Shown piece after piece: positions 40,633-53,700 of a stretch of DNA of 64,000 nt (the stretch's first letter is position 1; every line of letters starts with the position of its first letter). Origin of the DNA: Ooceraea biroi (lineage: Eukaryota; Arthropoda; Insecta; Hymenoptera; Formicidae); NCBI RefSeq assembly GCF_003672135.1, contig NC_039507.1, positions 5,037,624 to 5,101,623 of the forward strand, given 5' to 3'. Under the pieces are notes generated by a model. It was given only the letters and a program-made list of their open reading frames with translations. It was not told the origin of the DNA and did not search any database. The position numbers were made by a program, and so were the translations under genes.

Positions 40633-43600
40633 TATTAAGATGAAAAAGACGGTGTCTTAATTTCTGCTCAACCTGAGAACAAATGCTAGGGTTGGGGCTG
40701 TAGTAGCTTTTAATTAACGTGCGCTTACCGTTGAAAGCGCATATAATGGCAACGAATTGACAACACGCTAGGAAAGTTCAATCAAGACGACAGCGCACAG
40801 TAAACTTGCTCAACTATTACTACGAACGAATTACAAAATACAATGTCATGAACGAACAGAGATCTCATATAATCTTTTTTATTCTCTATTAAAAATAAAA
40901 AAGCGAGATTTTGCTCAAAGTAGATAAATTATGCACATTTCAAACTTACGTCAGGTTTTATGTCAAATATCAAATTTACTTGGTGCACATGACGGTTTTT
41001 AATAATATTGGGATAATTAATATGTATCGTAGGATAAAAATACTGAATGGATAAAGCTAAATTGTATTCAATGTCTTGATAGAACATTTCCTACATTCCT
41101 GATTTAAGAAGTGGTAATATTTTTACTCGTCGTTGTTAATTATTACTGTATAAGCTTGGCATCAGTACTGCTCTAGAAATTCGAACAAAGAAAGTCAACA
41201 AAAAATTCTACTAATTAATTCCTTAAAGTAACTAATTCCATTTTCTGCATAAAGTATGCATTTAAATATTAGTACATCCTTAATGCAGAATTTCAATATA
41301 AAATAACGAAGAAAGTTCCTATTTATCCATCACACAGTTTGAAAATCAAAAGTAAGCCTGCGTAAATGCATCTCGCACACAAAAACTCCACGGGTACATT
41401 AAAATAATAAATCCTCTCTTCTAATTTCAATAAATTGTAAAATACTTCTCTCAAAAACTTTTCCCGTTTAGTAATGGTTTGCAACGACGATTTCAAATGC
41501 GTGTCATCCTAAAAATCTTTGCAAACATTTCCTGGGTAGATCTTATCGATTTTTCTTCGAGTATACTCATGGAGATGTTTGTAACGGTGTCGTAATGTCT
41601 TAATTAACGCATTAGCGCGGTGCTCTTCACGCTGATGTTCTGCTATCGATATCGCTGTCTCTTGTCTCTACGCTTTTTCTTACTTTTCTGTGTTCTTTTT
41701 GTACAGTGAATTGATGAGTGACCGACTCTTTAATATTTGAATAGTCTACATGTGAATAACTATAGCCGACCCTTTGTAGGACAAGTTTAGTAAGATTTTA
41801 ATTTAATGTTTTAAAGTTTAAAGCTAAAGAATTAAATTGTGTAAAAATAGATCTGCGTATGCAAAAGTTTTAAACGTAAAAAAACTTATTTTTCAATCGC
41901 AATATTTTTGCATTATTCGAAATAATATTTGCGTATTAGTAAACCGTGTGCAAATTATATATTGTTCTTAGATATATTATATTATATCGAAAGAAACGAA
42001 CGAATTTTTTGATATGTATGAATGAGGTAATAACTGGAGCGAGTGAAAGAGAAGAACTGAGATTAAGGCAACTCATTTACACATTTTGAGCAATGTTTTC
42101 TTAAAATACCTGAAGATTTAAATAACATTGTACAGATATCAAAAGAGCGATCTTATTTTTAAGACACTCGTTAAATATCTCTTAAGACATCTCTTCGAAA
42201 GTTTCTGCTGCTTGTTTGGCTGAAAGGAAAGAACGCTACCTCAGTATTGGTCTTTTTCCCACTCTGGCAGTTCGGCGTGTGACTTATATTTGATAAGACA
42301 CAGGCAACGTAAGATATTTTGTGTAGATTTTCAATTTAAAATAATATAATTATTTAGGTATATTTTAGTAAATGATTCTTAGCAATATTATTTAACGAAT
42401 TTCTAATTTCCTACTCGTACTTCTTAGAAACAACAGATTCTCGTACTTTCAGTCATGCACCTTCATTTAACAGAATTGAGCAAGACATTTATCGCGTGAG
42501 TCAAAATAATGTAAGGGATTACCTTTGTAACTTTTAGATTTATACTACTATTGTTAATGAAATATATGATGTCACTATAAAATATTAAAAAATATTTAAG
42601 AATTTTTTAAAAGATAAGAAAAGGCACCATACGTTAATCAAGGAAACAAAACTTGTGATATCGGAAAATTGCGCTAATTTTACGAGTAAGGTATAATTTA
42701 ATTGTACTTCATTGTAACATTTATGTACATATATTTTAATAAAAACGTAAAAGCTAAAAATAAATTTAAGCAAGCACAAAAATTTGAAAAATAATTTACA
42801 TTCTTATTTAAGATTGTTTTTTACAAAGTGTATACGGGGAAAACTCTCATGATCCAATAATATATAATTGATACAATTATAGAATTATATTTTTAAGTTC
42901 TCCTCTTCTTCCTGTCTCTCAGTGCCGCCATTGTGGACGGTTTCTTAGTAATTACGGTGGTAATATTCTTCAATACAATTAATAGCGCAGCACTGAGGCA
43001 AAAAGCTCGCATCGCTTATTCTTACATATTTGTAACGTAGAATTTCCGTAATAAGTTATGAGTATACAACGTTAAAATACCAATTATCTTATAATAATGT
43101 CTTTCGATATAGATAATGTTTCCTTTGCGATTGCTGTAATATTTATTCAAAATATGTATCAAATATCTCATAATTATAATGTACATTTGCATATTAAACA
43201 AATTTTTGCATTAAACGGATATTAATTTATCAGCTTTCAATATAATTATGCCTGTTGTATAACATGACAGAAATTTTTATTAAAACTTATGTTGTCTAAT
43301 TGTGATGTATATTCGCATATTGAATAACTTCCCATATTAAACGTATATTACTTTATTTACATTTGAGCGACGGATACAGAGTAACTTCTATCGAATTGCA
43401 ATAATACTAATTACTACTATTATTGATAAAAAATAAACGTCAATCACGATGATTTGATAGACAATTGATATCGGTAAGTAACGGGATTAAAAATATTTAA
43501 GAAGTATGACACAATGCACTGGATATTTCTTAGCTTCGTTAAGCATAAGTTGACGGGCAGAGGGCAATAACACCTTAAGTCTTGCGGGATACATTTGATA

Positions 43601-46416
43601 AAGAGTAACAAAAAGTTTTCTCTCTGATTTGTCTCTCGATTCATCTAAATTATTTCCTTAAAAAATGTAGATGATTTAATTTGTGGTACAACAAAACCGT
43701 ACAGCAAATATTTAAGCTTATAGTATATAACATATTTTATATCATTTGGCTTAGCGTATTATTGCCTTGAAACCTTTAGTCGGTTGAAATCCTTATATAA
43801 TCGTAACAATGCCAGGAGAAGACGTAATCATATTTGTATACACATAGAAGGATACCAAATCAAATGAATATAATGTACATAAAATATATTTTAAGGCTAC
43901 GACTGTACACCGTAATCTATTTAAATTTAATAATCATCTCTTCAACTGTAAATTTCTTTTCTTCTTCTCTCTTCTTTTCTCTAATAATATAATCTTTCAG
44001 TAATACAAATAATGCAAGTAATATTTTATACCTATATAAACGGATATATAAAATAATACGTATGTAATTTTGGCTGTTAATTTTAAATCATGATTAATTA
44101 AATAGAATTTATTTGAAAAATAATTGAAAAACAAAATTTGTATTATCCAATCTCATTTTTTAAACTTATTTCATTATAAGTAATTCAGTTCTTAGATAGA
44201 TTCTTTATTTTTAGATAGGTCCATGATAATTCCATCTGTAAAAATTAATCAGATCAAGTACAATATTTGCATATACTGGCTTACATTAAATACTAATAGT
44301 CACAAGTAGCATCTAGTTTCCAATCAAACTGAACTAATATCCAATTGCACAGTTTATGTCAATATTGTTTAGGTGTACAGTCAGAGCATTTAATATAATA
44401 TGTTGTAATTTAAGTTAAGGGATAGTAACCAATCTCAGATTGCACAAAATGATGTCCTCAGTTAATTCTAGAGCCGTTATTGCGGCTCTTGTATAGCAAA
44501 TGTATTTGCATAGATAGATATGGACTAATATTAAATTGAACCAAAACATACAGAGTCGAGTTATGCTACTGATCGAACTGTCCGCGATTTCTCAATAAAT
44601 CATTCCTCGGTCTAATCAACAATAGTTAGAGAATTAATTGTAAACAAGGTAAGAGATACAATTGAACCATACAGGCTACATATGTATATATCTATGTTAT
44701 AGCTATGAATATTCAGTTATTTTCCTTATTATTTTCAGTAAACCGTTAATCTTAATCAATTATTCATTTCCATGATAAATTACGTTCCTGTACACAATGT
44801 TCGACAATACTAGATTTGACATAAAACATGTATATTAATACATGTGCAAAAGATAGAACTTGAACTATTATATTACGACTCAAGTAGTTCGGTACATCAT
44901 CCTATTTTAAAGGAATGATTAAAAGAGAGCATATACAAAGGATTCGCCGTTTAGCTTCGAGATCAACATGTACAGGAATATCCTCTACGCAGCTATATAA
45001 TAAAAATAAATTCGTGTTAATAAATAAATAACAAACATACATATTACAGAGTGTGATGTTTAGTGGAAGACTGTATTAGGGGTCGGTGTATGGGAGATTT
45101 ATGTCGTATAATCTTTTGAGCAAGGGTGTTTCAAGAATACAGTTGAAATATTGGAATTAGTAAATGGAGTTAGCATTATATTAAAGTAAATCAATTATCG
45201 CAGTTCATTTTATTAATATATAAATAAGTAATGGTGATAGCGAGAGTGATTCAGACGAAGATTTTCCGTAGAGCACGGTGTCTGTAATAATCATGAAGTA
45301 GCAATGTTACAATAAGAATACAAAAATTATAAAAAATATATATAGAGTTACCATCAATAAATAGCGTAATAAATAAATGTAGAAGTGCTATAATTATATA
45401 TAATACAGACTAGACTTTGCTGATTTCAGAGACACGCACGAATTACGCGAAAGTATTTTCGTAGAATTTTTATGTACTTGTAAACATGATTAAAATTTAT
45501 AACTGCTTATTCCATGAATGAATCTTTTTTTCACAAAAAAATTCAATTCTAGATAGCTAAACAAGTATCGTTGTACTTATCATATAAATTATGTCCGTTA
45601 ACGTAGCGTTACGTGTATATAAAATTTATATTTTACTTTGTTATAAAGAAGTGCCTTGCAGATATGCACATAAATTTACAACAAAGTTGTTATATAGGCA
45701 AGATAACAGAATAATAATAAGAGACGATAAAAGAGTATCCATCTTTTTTTTATCTATTGTATAACGTTGTAATATTAAATCTTTCAATACTTACAACTGT
45801 ATTCTTTATTACCCTTAATCTATAAGGATTTCCGTTAATATAAGAGTGCTGAACAAACATATGCGCGCATTTACAGTCCTCAAATTAAACAAATTTCAGC
45901 ATGTTAAAAAATCTATTTTTACAAACAAAAAACACTTTATCAATTAATTATAAGGCATCAGAAACGGATACGTTTTATTTCCTTGATTGAACATTCTTGT
46001 TAATCCACAAAATGTGATCAAAGATTCGCAAATAATGTTTATTAAGAAAGCAAATTGCAAAAAGTTACAATTTAATAATAATATTCTCTTGGAAATACAA
46101 TTCTCTTAAAATTACGCATTTAGTGCCAATATTTTTCTTCAACTGTATCCTAGAATATTAATTACAAATTTAATACATAGTATCCGATGCGAGAAATGTT
46201 ACTTTCGATCACACTTCGTCCGTCTATAAACTTTCGCCTCTAAATATATTATTTTCGAGATCCTTGAAATATATTACAGCGCGTGTAATAAAGTTGCGAA
46301 CGTAACGTAAAACAATATTTGATAGTTGACTTGTTAATTTATCGATTGGCGTTCAGCACTCTTATCTCACAACGGACTTGCTTTTTTTTATACACGAACG
46401 GTTGGATGAAGAACAA
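40633..46416. other. Gap between convergent 3' ends of the mucin-like gene and Asx
   Basis: Both flanking genes point into this 5.8-kb interval, so it must contain both 3' UTRs. A candidate poly(A) signal for the plus-strand gene is AATAAA at 40894-40899. I found no coding exon on either strand. Open frames at 42585-42779 and 43444-43644 are short, AT-driven and without family resemblance. A short hairpin (AGAGCCG, six-base loop, CGGCTCT) lies near 44470-44489 and is of unknown significance. Confidence 0.5.
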
Positions 46417-49400
46417 TTAACGTATGAGGCAGGTAGCACAGATACGTTGAGGCCCGATGCAGTCATCGTGGCAGAAGGCACCACACTGCCGACAGATTAC
46501 CATGGCTCCACGCATATTACAGTCGCACGGGGGTGGCGGATCGCCGCCGATTATCATGCCGGGTGCACCGGGCTCCGCACCGCCCGTCGCTCTATTGTCC
46601 GCGCCTCTTGCTTTCAGGGTGACCGCTTGATGAGAACCTTCCCCTGCGCTCGCAGGTCTGCCTCGCACCAAATGGACCCCAACGCCCATCCCCGCGATCT
46701 GTGGTGGTAATGGGGGAGCGGAAGACGCCCTCGGCGCGCTGTCTCCAACTCCCGTTCTTTGTACAAGTATGTATTGCCCGAGACCGTTGCTGGTGGTAGA
46801 ACCAAGCTGCGTTATAGGAGTGCTTTCTGTAACCTAAGAGACAACGAGAACGTGTGATTAACAAGATCATCGTCAACATTTTTAACTGAACTTTTATTGT
46901 TATTACTTTCATCCGATGGTAAAAAATATATTATATAGTATGTAACATTTCTCGACATTCTAGTTCATCGATCCATCTGGTTGGATAATAAATATAGTTG
47001 TCCATCATTTCTCGTTATTACACTTGCATAAAGAAATACATTTTTGTAGCAAGTCGCTATGTTCGTTAGGTTCGACAATTAAAGTCGCACTATCTCTACC
47101 GCATTAGAAAACTAAATGTAAAGATTTGTTTATTTAGGTACCTGTATGATACAGAGATCATCACAAGCGACCCGCAAGATTAGCACTGTACACACAGAAA
47201 AGGATAAAATAGTATGCGTGTACATGTTAACAAGTCTGGTACATACATCTCACACAACAAGAGAAATATTAAAAGATAAATTTAATATGATTTAAAGATA
47301 TTATAATTATCTGTTATAATTATCTCATCTTTTTATCATGTCTCACAGAAATGTCACAAAAAGATAAAAAAAAAATGTTTGCGTGTCGCAAATAGCAAAC
47401 ACATGTGTATATTTTTATTATATAACATATATATATATTCTTTTTTAATATTTAAAGTATCGTTCGATACAATTACGATACGTACCTCTGTTGATGTAGC
47501 TTGACGTGCCGTAGCGAACACGTGTCTCAGCATGACCGCTTGCGTCTTATTTTGAGCTTGCTTATTATGATGCATCGCTTGCTGCGTTTTTTGAGGTTTG
47601 ACTGTCGTTAAAGTACGTCCTCCGGATTTGCTGGTCGTGAACGCGCCGTCTCCCCTGGCGAGCAAGCTCGGTGGCGGCTTCAAGTGAGCTTTCAGTTGAT
47701 CTCTATTTGGTGAACTTTGTATAACCTGAAACAAGCGTTTATTAATTTGTAAATGTGACACGAAATGAGCATCCAATTAAATTTGCAGCACTTTATGTAA
47801 CCATTCTGCTTCTTCCTCTCATCTACTATATAATTCTGGATATATTTACCGCTTGGCATATCTGATAGCTGCGCTCCAGGTTGACGGCGCCGGGAGGTTC
47901 TTTCGTGGAACTTCTCGACCTACCACCGCCTTGCTCTTTATTATTATTTCTAGAACTTCGTTGGTTGCCTTGATTCGACACACGTGAAGGTCGCGACGAG
48001 ACTGTTACAGACGATCCAGCATACTGTTGTTGCTGCTGCTGCTGCTGCTGCTGTTGCTGTTGCTGCTGTTGCGATTGCTGTTGATGCACAGCGGCTGCGA
48101 TCTGTCGGGGTTGCGCGGACGTGGCGGTCTGATGTTGAATAACGATCGCGTTCTGCGTACAATTCTGGGACTGCACTCCCATCGTAGCCGAGAGAGCGTT
48201 CTGCACCTGGCTCTGCGTCGCTATGGCGTTCTGATTCACATTATTGCACGCGCTATTCTGAGTATTTATCTGGGTGATCGTATCCTGCGGCCGTATCATG
48301 CTGACCTGGGGGGTGGGAGTGCTCTGTTGCGGCTGCAGCTGAGCCGAGATCGTGGACGCGTTGCTCAACGACGAGGACGTCGTCTCCTGGACTTCTGGAT
48401 TAAAGCTGGTCTGCACGAATCTGATGGACTGCAACTGCGGGAACGTGATAATCGGTGGGCTCTGCGACTGCAAGCTCTTCATGACGCAACCGTTCCCCGG
48501 CGCATTGATGGCCAATCCGTCCGGCTGAAAGGTAGTTCCTTGAACAACCGGTAGCTGAATGCAATTAACCGACTCCACATTCGCGTCCGCGTTAATAAAT
48601 TGCGAAGGTGTCGTGGAGTCGGTCGTCGTCGAAGTTTCGCTGCATTCGTCCTGCGTGGTCACCGTGATGTTAGCCGCTACAGACCCATCGAGAGCAGCTG
48701 CCACCAGAGGCCAGGGTACTTGCAATTCTTCTTGTGTCTTCGCAAAAATAAGTAAATAATAGAAATATGAATTTAAACGATTAATATATATATAATTAAT
48801 ATAATAATATATAATATTATATATAATTATGTCAGATGTGTATGCTTACCCTGTTATTACTATTACTGATATTATTTACTGCTTGATCAACTGTCCAGCT
48901 GCATTCCAGCATCTCAGAACAAACGTAGTTATTCGCTTCTCGAAGGGCTTCATCCTCGTTACCGGCGTTTACGTCTGTCCCTCCGGTATCTTCAGTCTGT
49001 CCGGACACTACTTGCGATTCAGTGACTTCTGCGCTGGTCGTAGCCATTTCCATTCCTTCAAGAATGGGATATATTATCTCCTCTGGACATCCCGAAATTT
49101 CCTCGTACATCTCGCGCATCTCCCCTTGCACCTGAAACGTGTAAACGTGTTTTTCAACTGCTGATGAACACGACGTGTCAGCATTTCCGCTTACCTCGAG
49201 CTCATGAATGCGCTGCAAGGTTTCACTATCAATTTCCATCTCTTCCGGAAGCTGCGAGTCGCTGTCACCCGGATTCTCGTGCGAAGCCTGCGTAACGTCA
49301 GTCTGATCGCTGGTGATCAGACTGGCATCCTCTATAACGAGGTCCGCGGGCCTGACCTGATCCTGCGGCGACGAACCTTCAAGGATACTCGCGGTCTCGC

Positions 49401-52012
49401 AATCCGATATCTGGTAGATCTGATCGCTGGACATCTGAGAAATCTGTTCCTTCGACATCTGAGATATTTGATCTATCGATGCTTGCGATATATATTCGTT
49501 GGATAATTGCGAGATCGACTCGCCAGACGTGTGCGACGCGTGTTCTATCTGCTCGCTAGATCTGGGTGATGGATCATCATCAGGTAACAGCATGGTATCA
49601 TCCTCCGATGCCTCGATCACATTATTTTCCACGGGCTGCAGAGTTTTTTCGCCGGCGGAAAAACCTGTTTCCTCCTCATAAATGCTCCCGATGGTTTCTT
49701 GGCAAACTTGCCTCGAGATGTCATTAGCCTCGCTGATATCTTGTTTCTCATAAATATCCGTGATCTTATCGGTTTCCTCCGTTTTATTTTGCATGTCTTC
49801 TACAACCACTACGGAGTTCACCTGCATCGAGTCGTCCAAATGTTTCTCGTCGGCCAAGTTGTCCGGTATCGCATTGTAGTCCAAAGGCATCAAGTCCTGT
49901 TGCATCCCTTCAGAGCTAGTCAAATCGTTGGAACTTTTTATGCTGACTTCGCTGGTCTTGCAGCTGGCGTCAATCTTATCCCCCGTCATCACGATGGGAC
50001 AGACGGCATGTTCCGACACGGGAATATCTACGCTAGATTCCAGGCGAAGTCTCAAGCTCGAGCGCGTCACCGCACCACTGGAACGCGATTCGGTGATATA
50101 ATGGAGGCTCGACTTAAGTTTAGGCTCTCGTTTCTCTCCCCATATTGGCTCGAAGTGTTTTACTTTCCACGGATCCAACTTATTCTTATCCCGTTCCGCC
50201 TCCATTTTCAATCGCTGCTGATTCTCCGGCGTAAATTCCCCCTCCGCCAAGCGTTTTCGCCATTCTAAACAAGCTCTCGCAAAGAACTCGTTGTTCAATC
50301 CAGAGATAGCTGCATCCTACAGTGAAAATAAAAGCATTGCCTGTAAAACTTTAGCTTGAGTTTTTTTAAACATCTTTTCAACCACGCATGAACATTCTAA
50401 GCTACTAAAAAATTATAGCGTAAATACCTGTCTATCTACAGCAGGCAAAAGCTGCGCAAGCTTTCGTTGATACAGCGGAGGTAAGCCTTGAAACGTATGC
50501 CTATTTAACAGAGCACGCAAACTCGTGCTCGCCAATATGCTCGCTGGAGATTCCAAGTCCACGAGGCCAGCCTCCAATTGCGCAGTTGCTGATAATCTCT
50601 TCGTAGACCGTCTGCGACCTGACTTCAAGCTGAATCCAGGTAAACTAGCTAAGACTTCTCTCATTGTGGCAGCTGGTTCCTCCGCTGCTATGTTTGTAGA
50701 AAATATGGATTATTTTGTTATCCGTTATCAAAGATTAAGTTAAATTGTTTTCTACAATCATTATCTCTATTTTATATGACTGATTTGGAAAAGACAAAGT
50801 AAATTATTTTATACGATAATTGTTTACTCAAATTATGAAAATGTTAATATTTTATTGCCATTATGCTACAATTCTTGCACGAATAAATCTGATAAAAACA
50901 TAAATATATTTCTTTCTATCAGATTCTACTCATAACAATTTTCTTTCACTATATTTAAAAGTAATCAACACATCCTTGTAATAATAATATTATATTTTAA
51001 CAATTACACACACACACACAAAGTTTTTAATTATAAAAATATAATAAAAAATTAAACATAAAATATTTAACATATTGATGCAAACACAAATATGTATACT
51101 TGTATTATAAAAGTAGAATCATTTTGCAACAATGTACATTTAAAAAATAAAAAATTCACACACCATATTTCTATTTTGAAAAACAAATAAGTAATTTTTT
51201 AGCATCAAATATTGCCTAGTATCCCATTGAAAAGGAAATGGTACGTCACAAAGTAAGTCATAGTGTCAAGTATTCCTGACTTATGACATATACATATAGC
51301 AATAATATCAATCAACCATACAGAATAAACGAGTAGAATCAGTTTTCTTACATGTTACAACAGCCTTCTCACACTTGCTTAATTGTCGCTGCAATGACTA
51401 GTTCACTAATCATGGCAAAAGAAATTATAAAAGACAACGTCAGTCTATTGCATCGAATAATGCAATACCTTCCGGCCAAGCTTATAACAATGCTATGATT
51501 ACCAATTCCACATGAGAAACGATCATTATCAGAAATTAAACGACATTTCGTTAGTACGTAAACAGTCGTTCTTTGAAAAAGGCGGAAAAAGCTGGTGCCG
51601 ATCATCTAAAGATCATTCGATCCCACTCGCTCATCCTGCGCAAGCGAAGCAAGAGAAAAGCCAAGTCGCTCTGTCACAATTTACCAGTACTGATGTGTTG
51701 TACATTGTTAACCGGAGACGGTGGATCGTTCGGCGGTGGTGGTGGCAGCGGTTTAACAACGATCCTAGGTAATGTGCGCGAATTGCCTGACGCTATTGTC
51801 GTGTTCTTCCTGCGCCGCTTGGCCTGCTGTCGTAACGCATGCTTAATGACTTTCTTACTGTGCACCATGCTAGAATAGCCAGAGCAGCCCGGAATAGTCT
51901 CGCACCCCTCACTCTTGCCGAATTCCACATCTGTGTCCATGACAGTACCTACAGTGGTCTTGACATCGTCAAGCGAAATGTCGGGGCACGCGGTGTAACT
52001 CTGCCGCGGCAT
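46417..52012 (-). CDS. Asx: Additional sex combs (ASXL family), Polycomb/trithorax cofactor, six coding exons
   Basis: Asx pairs with the deubiquitinase Calypso (BAP1) in the PR-DUB complex that removes mono-ubiquitin from histone H2A. Exons, in transcript order: 52012-51685, 50687-50428, 50316-48850, 48737-47850, 47725-47486, 46833-46417. Phases agree and give about 1199 aa. The DEUBAD region spans the second and third exons (about 155-265): NRHTFQGLPPLYQ, QLLPAVDRQ, LNNEFF, RLAEGEFTPENQQR. Later come an acidic Ser/Glu/Gln-rich middle, a 16-Gln tract, the family motif VIQSSPNRDQLKAHLKPPP, and a C-terminal PHD-type zinc finger with CDC, CRQCGAFCHDDC and CATC. The start is the first ATG of an exon whose HSKKVIKHALRQQAKRRRK and LPRIVVKPL parts suit the family. 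The N-terminal HARE-HTH domain of vertebrate ASXL proteins is not visible. It may be absent here or lie on an undetected upstream exon. Confidence 0.93.
48024..48071 (-). repeat. CAG/CAA repeat encoding a 16-Gln tract in Asx
   Basis: Sixteen consecutive Gln codons (CAG and CAA on the minus strand) lie in the fourth Asx exon, after HQQQS. Such tracts are common in insect chromatin regulators and vary in length. The plus-strand leucine-rich open frame here is only the complement of this repeat. Confidence 0.9.
49132..49194 (-). other. Candidate 63-bp in-frame intron (exitron) inside Asx exon 3
   Basis: On the minus strand, CTCGAG is followed by GTAAGCGG and the stretch ends ACGTTTCAG before GTGCAAGGGG. 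Both are consensus splice sites. The segment is 63 bp, a multiple of three, has no stop and encodes 21 residues starting VSGNADTSCSS. It could be spliced or retained without changing frame. The length is near the minimal intron size of insects. The Asx length given here (about 1199 aa) counts it as retained. Confidence 0.5.
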
Positions 52013-52133
52013 AGTGTCAATAGGTCGTGCACTGACGCTGCCGTTCGTTGCACTCCATCCTTTTCCTCGGTTTCCTCGAGCTCACACACGCGTCCTCCTC
52101 GTCACTACTCGTCGTGATATAAACACAACATCT

Positions 52134-52197
52134 CTTCCTTTCCGTCTCTGTCTCTGTCTCTCTCCCTCTCTCGCGTCTTCTCCCTTTTTCTCTCACC
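52134..52197. promoter_or_regulatory. CT/GA-rich tract upstream of Asx start
   Basis: A dense run of TCTC/CTCT words (GAGA on the Asx strand) sits 120-190 bp upstream of the Asx ATG. GAGA-type sites are recurrent in promoters of insect developmental and Polycomb-group genes and can be bound by GAGA factor. The exact promoter is not defined, and the tract may instead be simple low-complexity DNA in the 5' UTR. Confidence 0.4.
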
Positions 52198-52628
52198 AGT
52201 GGCAACTGAGTGACATTCCCGTCAAACCGGTCGAACTACGCGATGAAGATCTCCGAGGGGGATCGTCTACGTCATCTCACCTGGACATTCGTGACAACCC
52301 GTGCGATCACATCGAGCGGCGGGACGTCACAACCCTCTCAATCGCATAACGAAATGCCATCCGGGAAAGCAAGGAAGTTTCCGCTTCTTTCAGCCATACT
52401 GTATTTACATATTTATGCCACAGATACGTCGTCAGTGTAGAAGTTCGACTCCTCTCACGATGCGCATACGTCGCGTCCATAGCCTATCCGGCTGTAGTGG
52501 ATCCGGATTGCACCGCACCGATTGATGACGTCAGAATTCCGCAGTGAATCGACATGACGGTCGCACGAGGTTCGAGGTGTGTGAACACGTGTTAAACACG
52601 TGCTTGTTTCAAAAAACTGCGTAATTTT

Positions 52629-52773
52629 GGCCGGTATTCATAGTTGGATCTTATATTTAAGACCGTCTTAAGTTTATCTGCAGATGTTGTATAGATCATT
52701 TCATTGGCTACGGAGTATCTGAAGATACACTTAAGACGGTCTTAAATATAAGATCCGACTATGAATACCGGCC
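52629..52773. mobile_element. 145-bp palindromic MITE with about 44-bp TIRs
   Basis: The left arm begins GGCCGGTATTCATAGT and the right arm is its inverted copy ending ATGAATACCGGCC. The arms match over about 44 bp with one mismatch, through CTTAAGACGG-type sequence, around a short unrelated centre. No coding capacity is present. I could not define a clear target-site duplication (flanks TTT and TTA). It lies only about 20 bp outside the larger insertion that starts at 52801. Confidence 0.85.
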
Positions 52774-52801
52774 TTAATATCGGTTTCTGTGGGGCAAAAG
52801 C

Positions 52802-52844
52802 AAGGTCGATAGATGGAGGAACTGGCGAAGTAAGGTCCTCGCAT
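52802..52844 (+). repeat. Left 43-bp terminal inverted repeat
   Basis: This copy reads AAGGTCGATAGATGG... and ends ...GGTCCTCGCAT. It is identical, in reverse complement, to 55984-56026. The outer flank is GGGCAAAAG followed by one C. Confidence 0.95.
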
Positions 52845-52868
52845 GACCGCCATTTTCGGGACAGCGAG

Positions 52869-52894
52869 TATGTATGTATGTATGTATGTATGTA
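52869..52894. repeat. (TATG)n microsatellite
   Basis: About six tandem TATG units lie just inside the left terminal repeat of the 3.2-kb element. Confidence 0.9.
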
Positions 52895-53125
52895 CACGTA
52901 GTATCATGATATATACATGTGGGTAAAACTGAAGGAGACGGGTCCTCCTCACCGATTTCCTTCTAACTTTGTAGAAATGTATATTTTGGTCCTAAAAAAA
53001 GATTGCGAGAAGGAAAATCGTCGCTCTCGAGTAGAACCAAAGTTACAGCTTACTGAAAAATGACAGTTTCGAGGTTAGGAAATCTGTCATACCGGCGGTC
53101 TACGGGCGTAGTGCACACTGACCGA

Positions 53126-53128
<3 letters not shown>

Positions 53129-53163
<35 letters not shown>
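53129..53163. repeat. (TA)n microsatellite
   Basis: About seventeen TA units interrupt otherwise moderately GC-rich noncoding sequence inside the 3.2-kb element. Confidence 0.95.
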
Positions 53164-53165
<2 letters not shown>

Positions 53166-53575
53166 CTATTTATTAATTCTGCGTTTATATATGTATATAT
53201 TCCTAATCGTATTCGTCCCACGTTTTAATGAAGAGCAATACAGCATTGTATTATGTAAACTTAAAGCTATCGGCAACAGAGCCTAAATTTTAATTACCAT
53301 TTATAAATATTTTAATTGTTTCTAGATCTAGATAATAAAACAAACTCGGTTAGAGAAATAAAAAAACAATGTATTTTTACACATTACAGATTTGAACAAT
53401 TTGCATGTTTACTAACAAATTTATATCATTATTGAAATTTGTTCTTTAATCTCGCATGCACGCACACGTATACGTGAAATGCTGTTAAAATGATGGAGTG
53501 TTTTATTGTCCGTTTTTTAAATACATATTTTTAATTAATAATTTGGAAAAATGCAAAGAAATATATTTACACTAA

Positions 53576-53700
53576 AGCCCGTTTTAGACTATGCAATATA
53601 TTATAATATATTGCGCTAGATTTGACGCAATTTCTTGAGCAAATTTTTGCTGCAAGAATTGCTTGCTGTTGATTGCATAGTCTAAAACTCTAAACGAGCT
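53576..53700. mobile_element. 125-bp MITE nested in the 3.2-kb element
   Basis: The left end AGCCCGTTTTAGACTATGCAA is matched in reverse complement at the right end, where a short insertion interrupts the arm (AGCTCGTTTAGAG then TTTTAGACTATGCAA). TAA lies directly outside both ends (53573-53575 and 53701-53703). A 3-bp TWA duplication is typical of PIF/Harbinger-type elements. It has no coding capacity. Family assignment is inference from the duplication length and sequence. Confidence 0.75.

Noticed and set aside
44470..44489. Perfect 7-bp stem hairpin (AGAGCCG...CGGCTCT)
   Set aside because: Too short to separate from chance; no tRNA, histone-type or other known RNA context.
46378..46710. 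Plus-strand open frame of 110 codons
   Set aside because: It is antisense to the Asx PHD-finger exon, whose zinc ligands are clear on the minus strand.
48027..48554. Leu-rich plus-strand open frame of 175 codons
   Set aside because: It is the complement of the Asx poly-Gln and Gln-rich exon.
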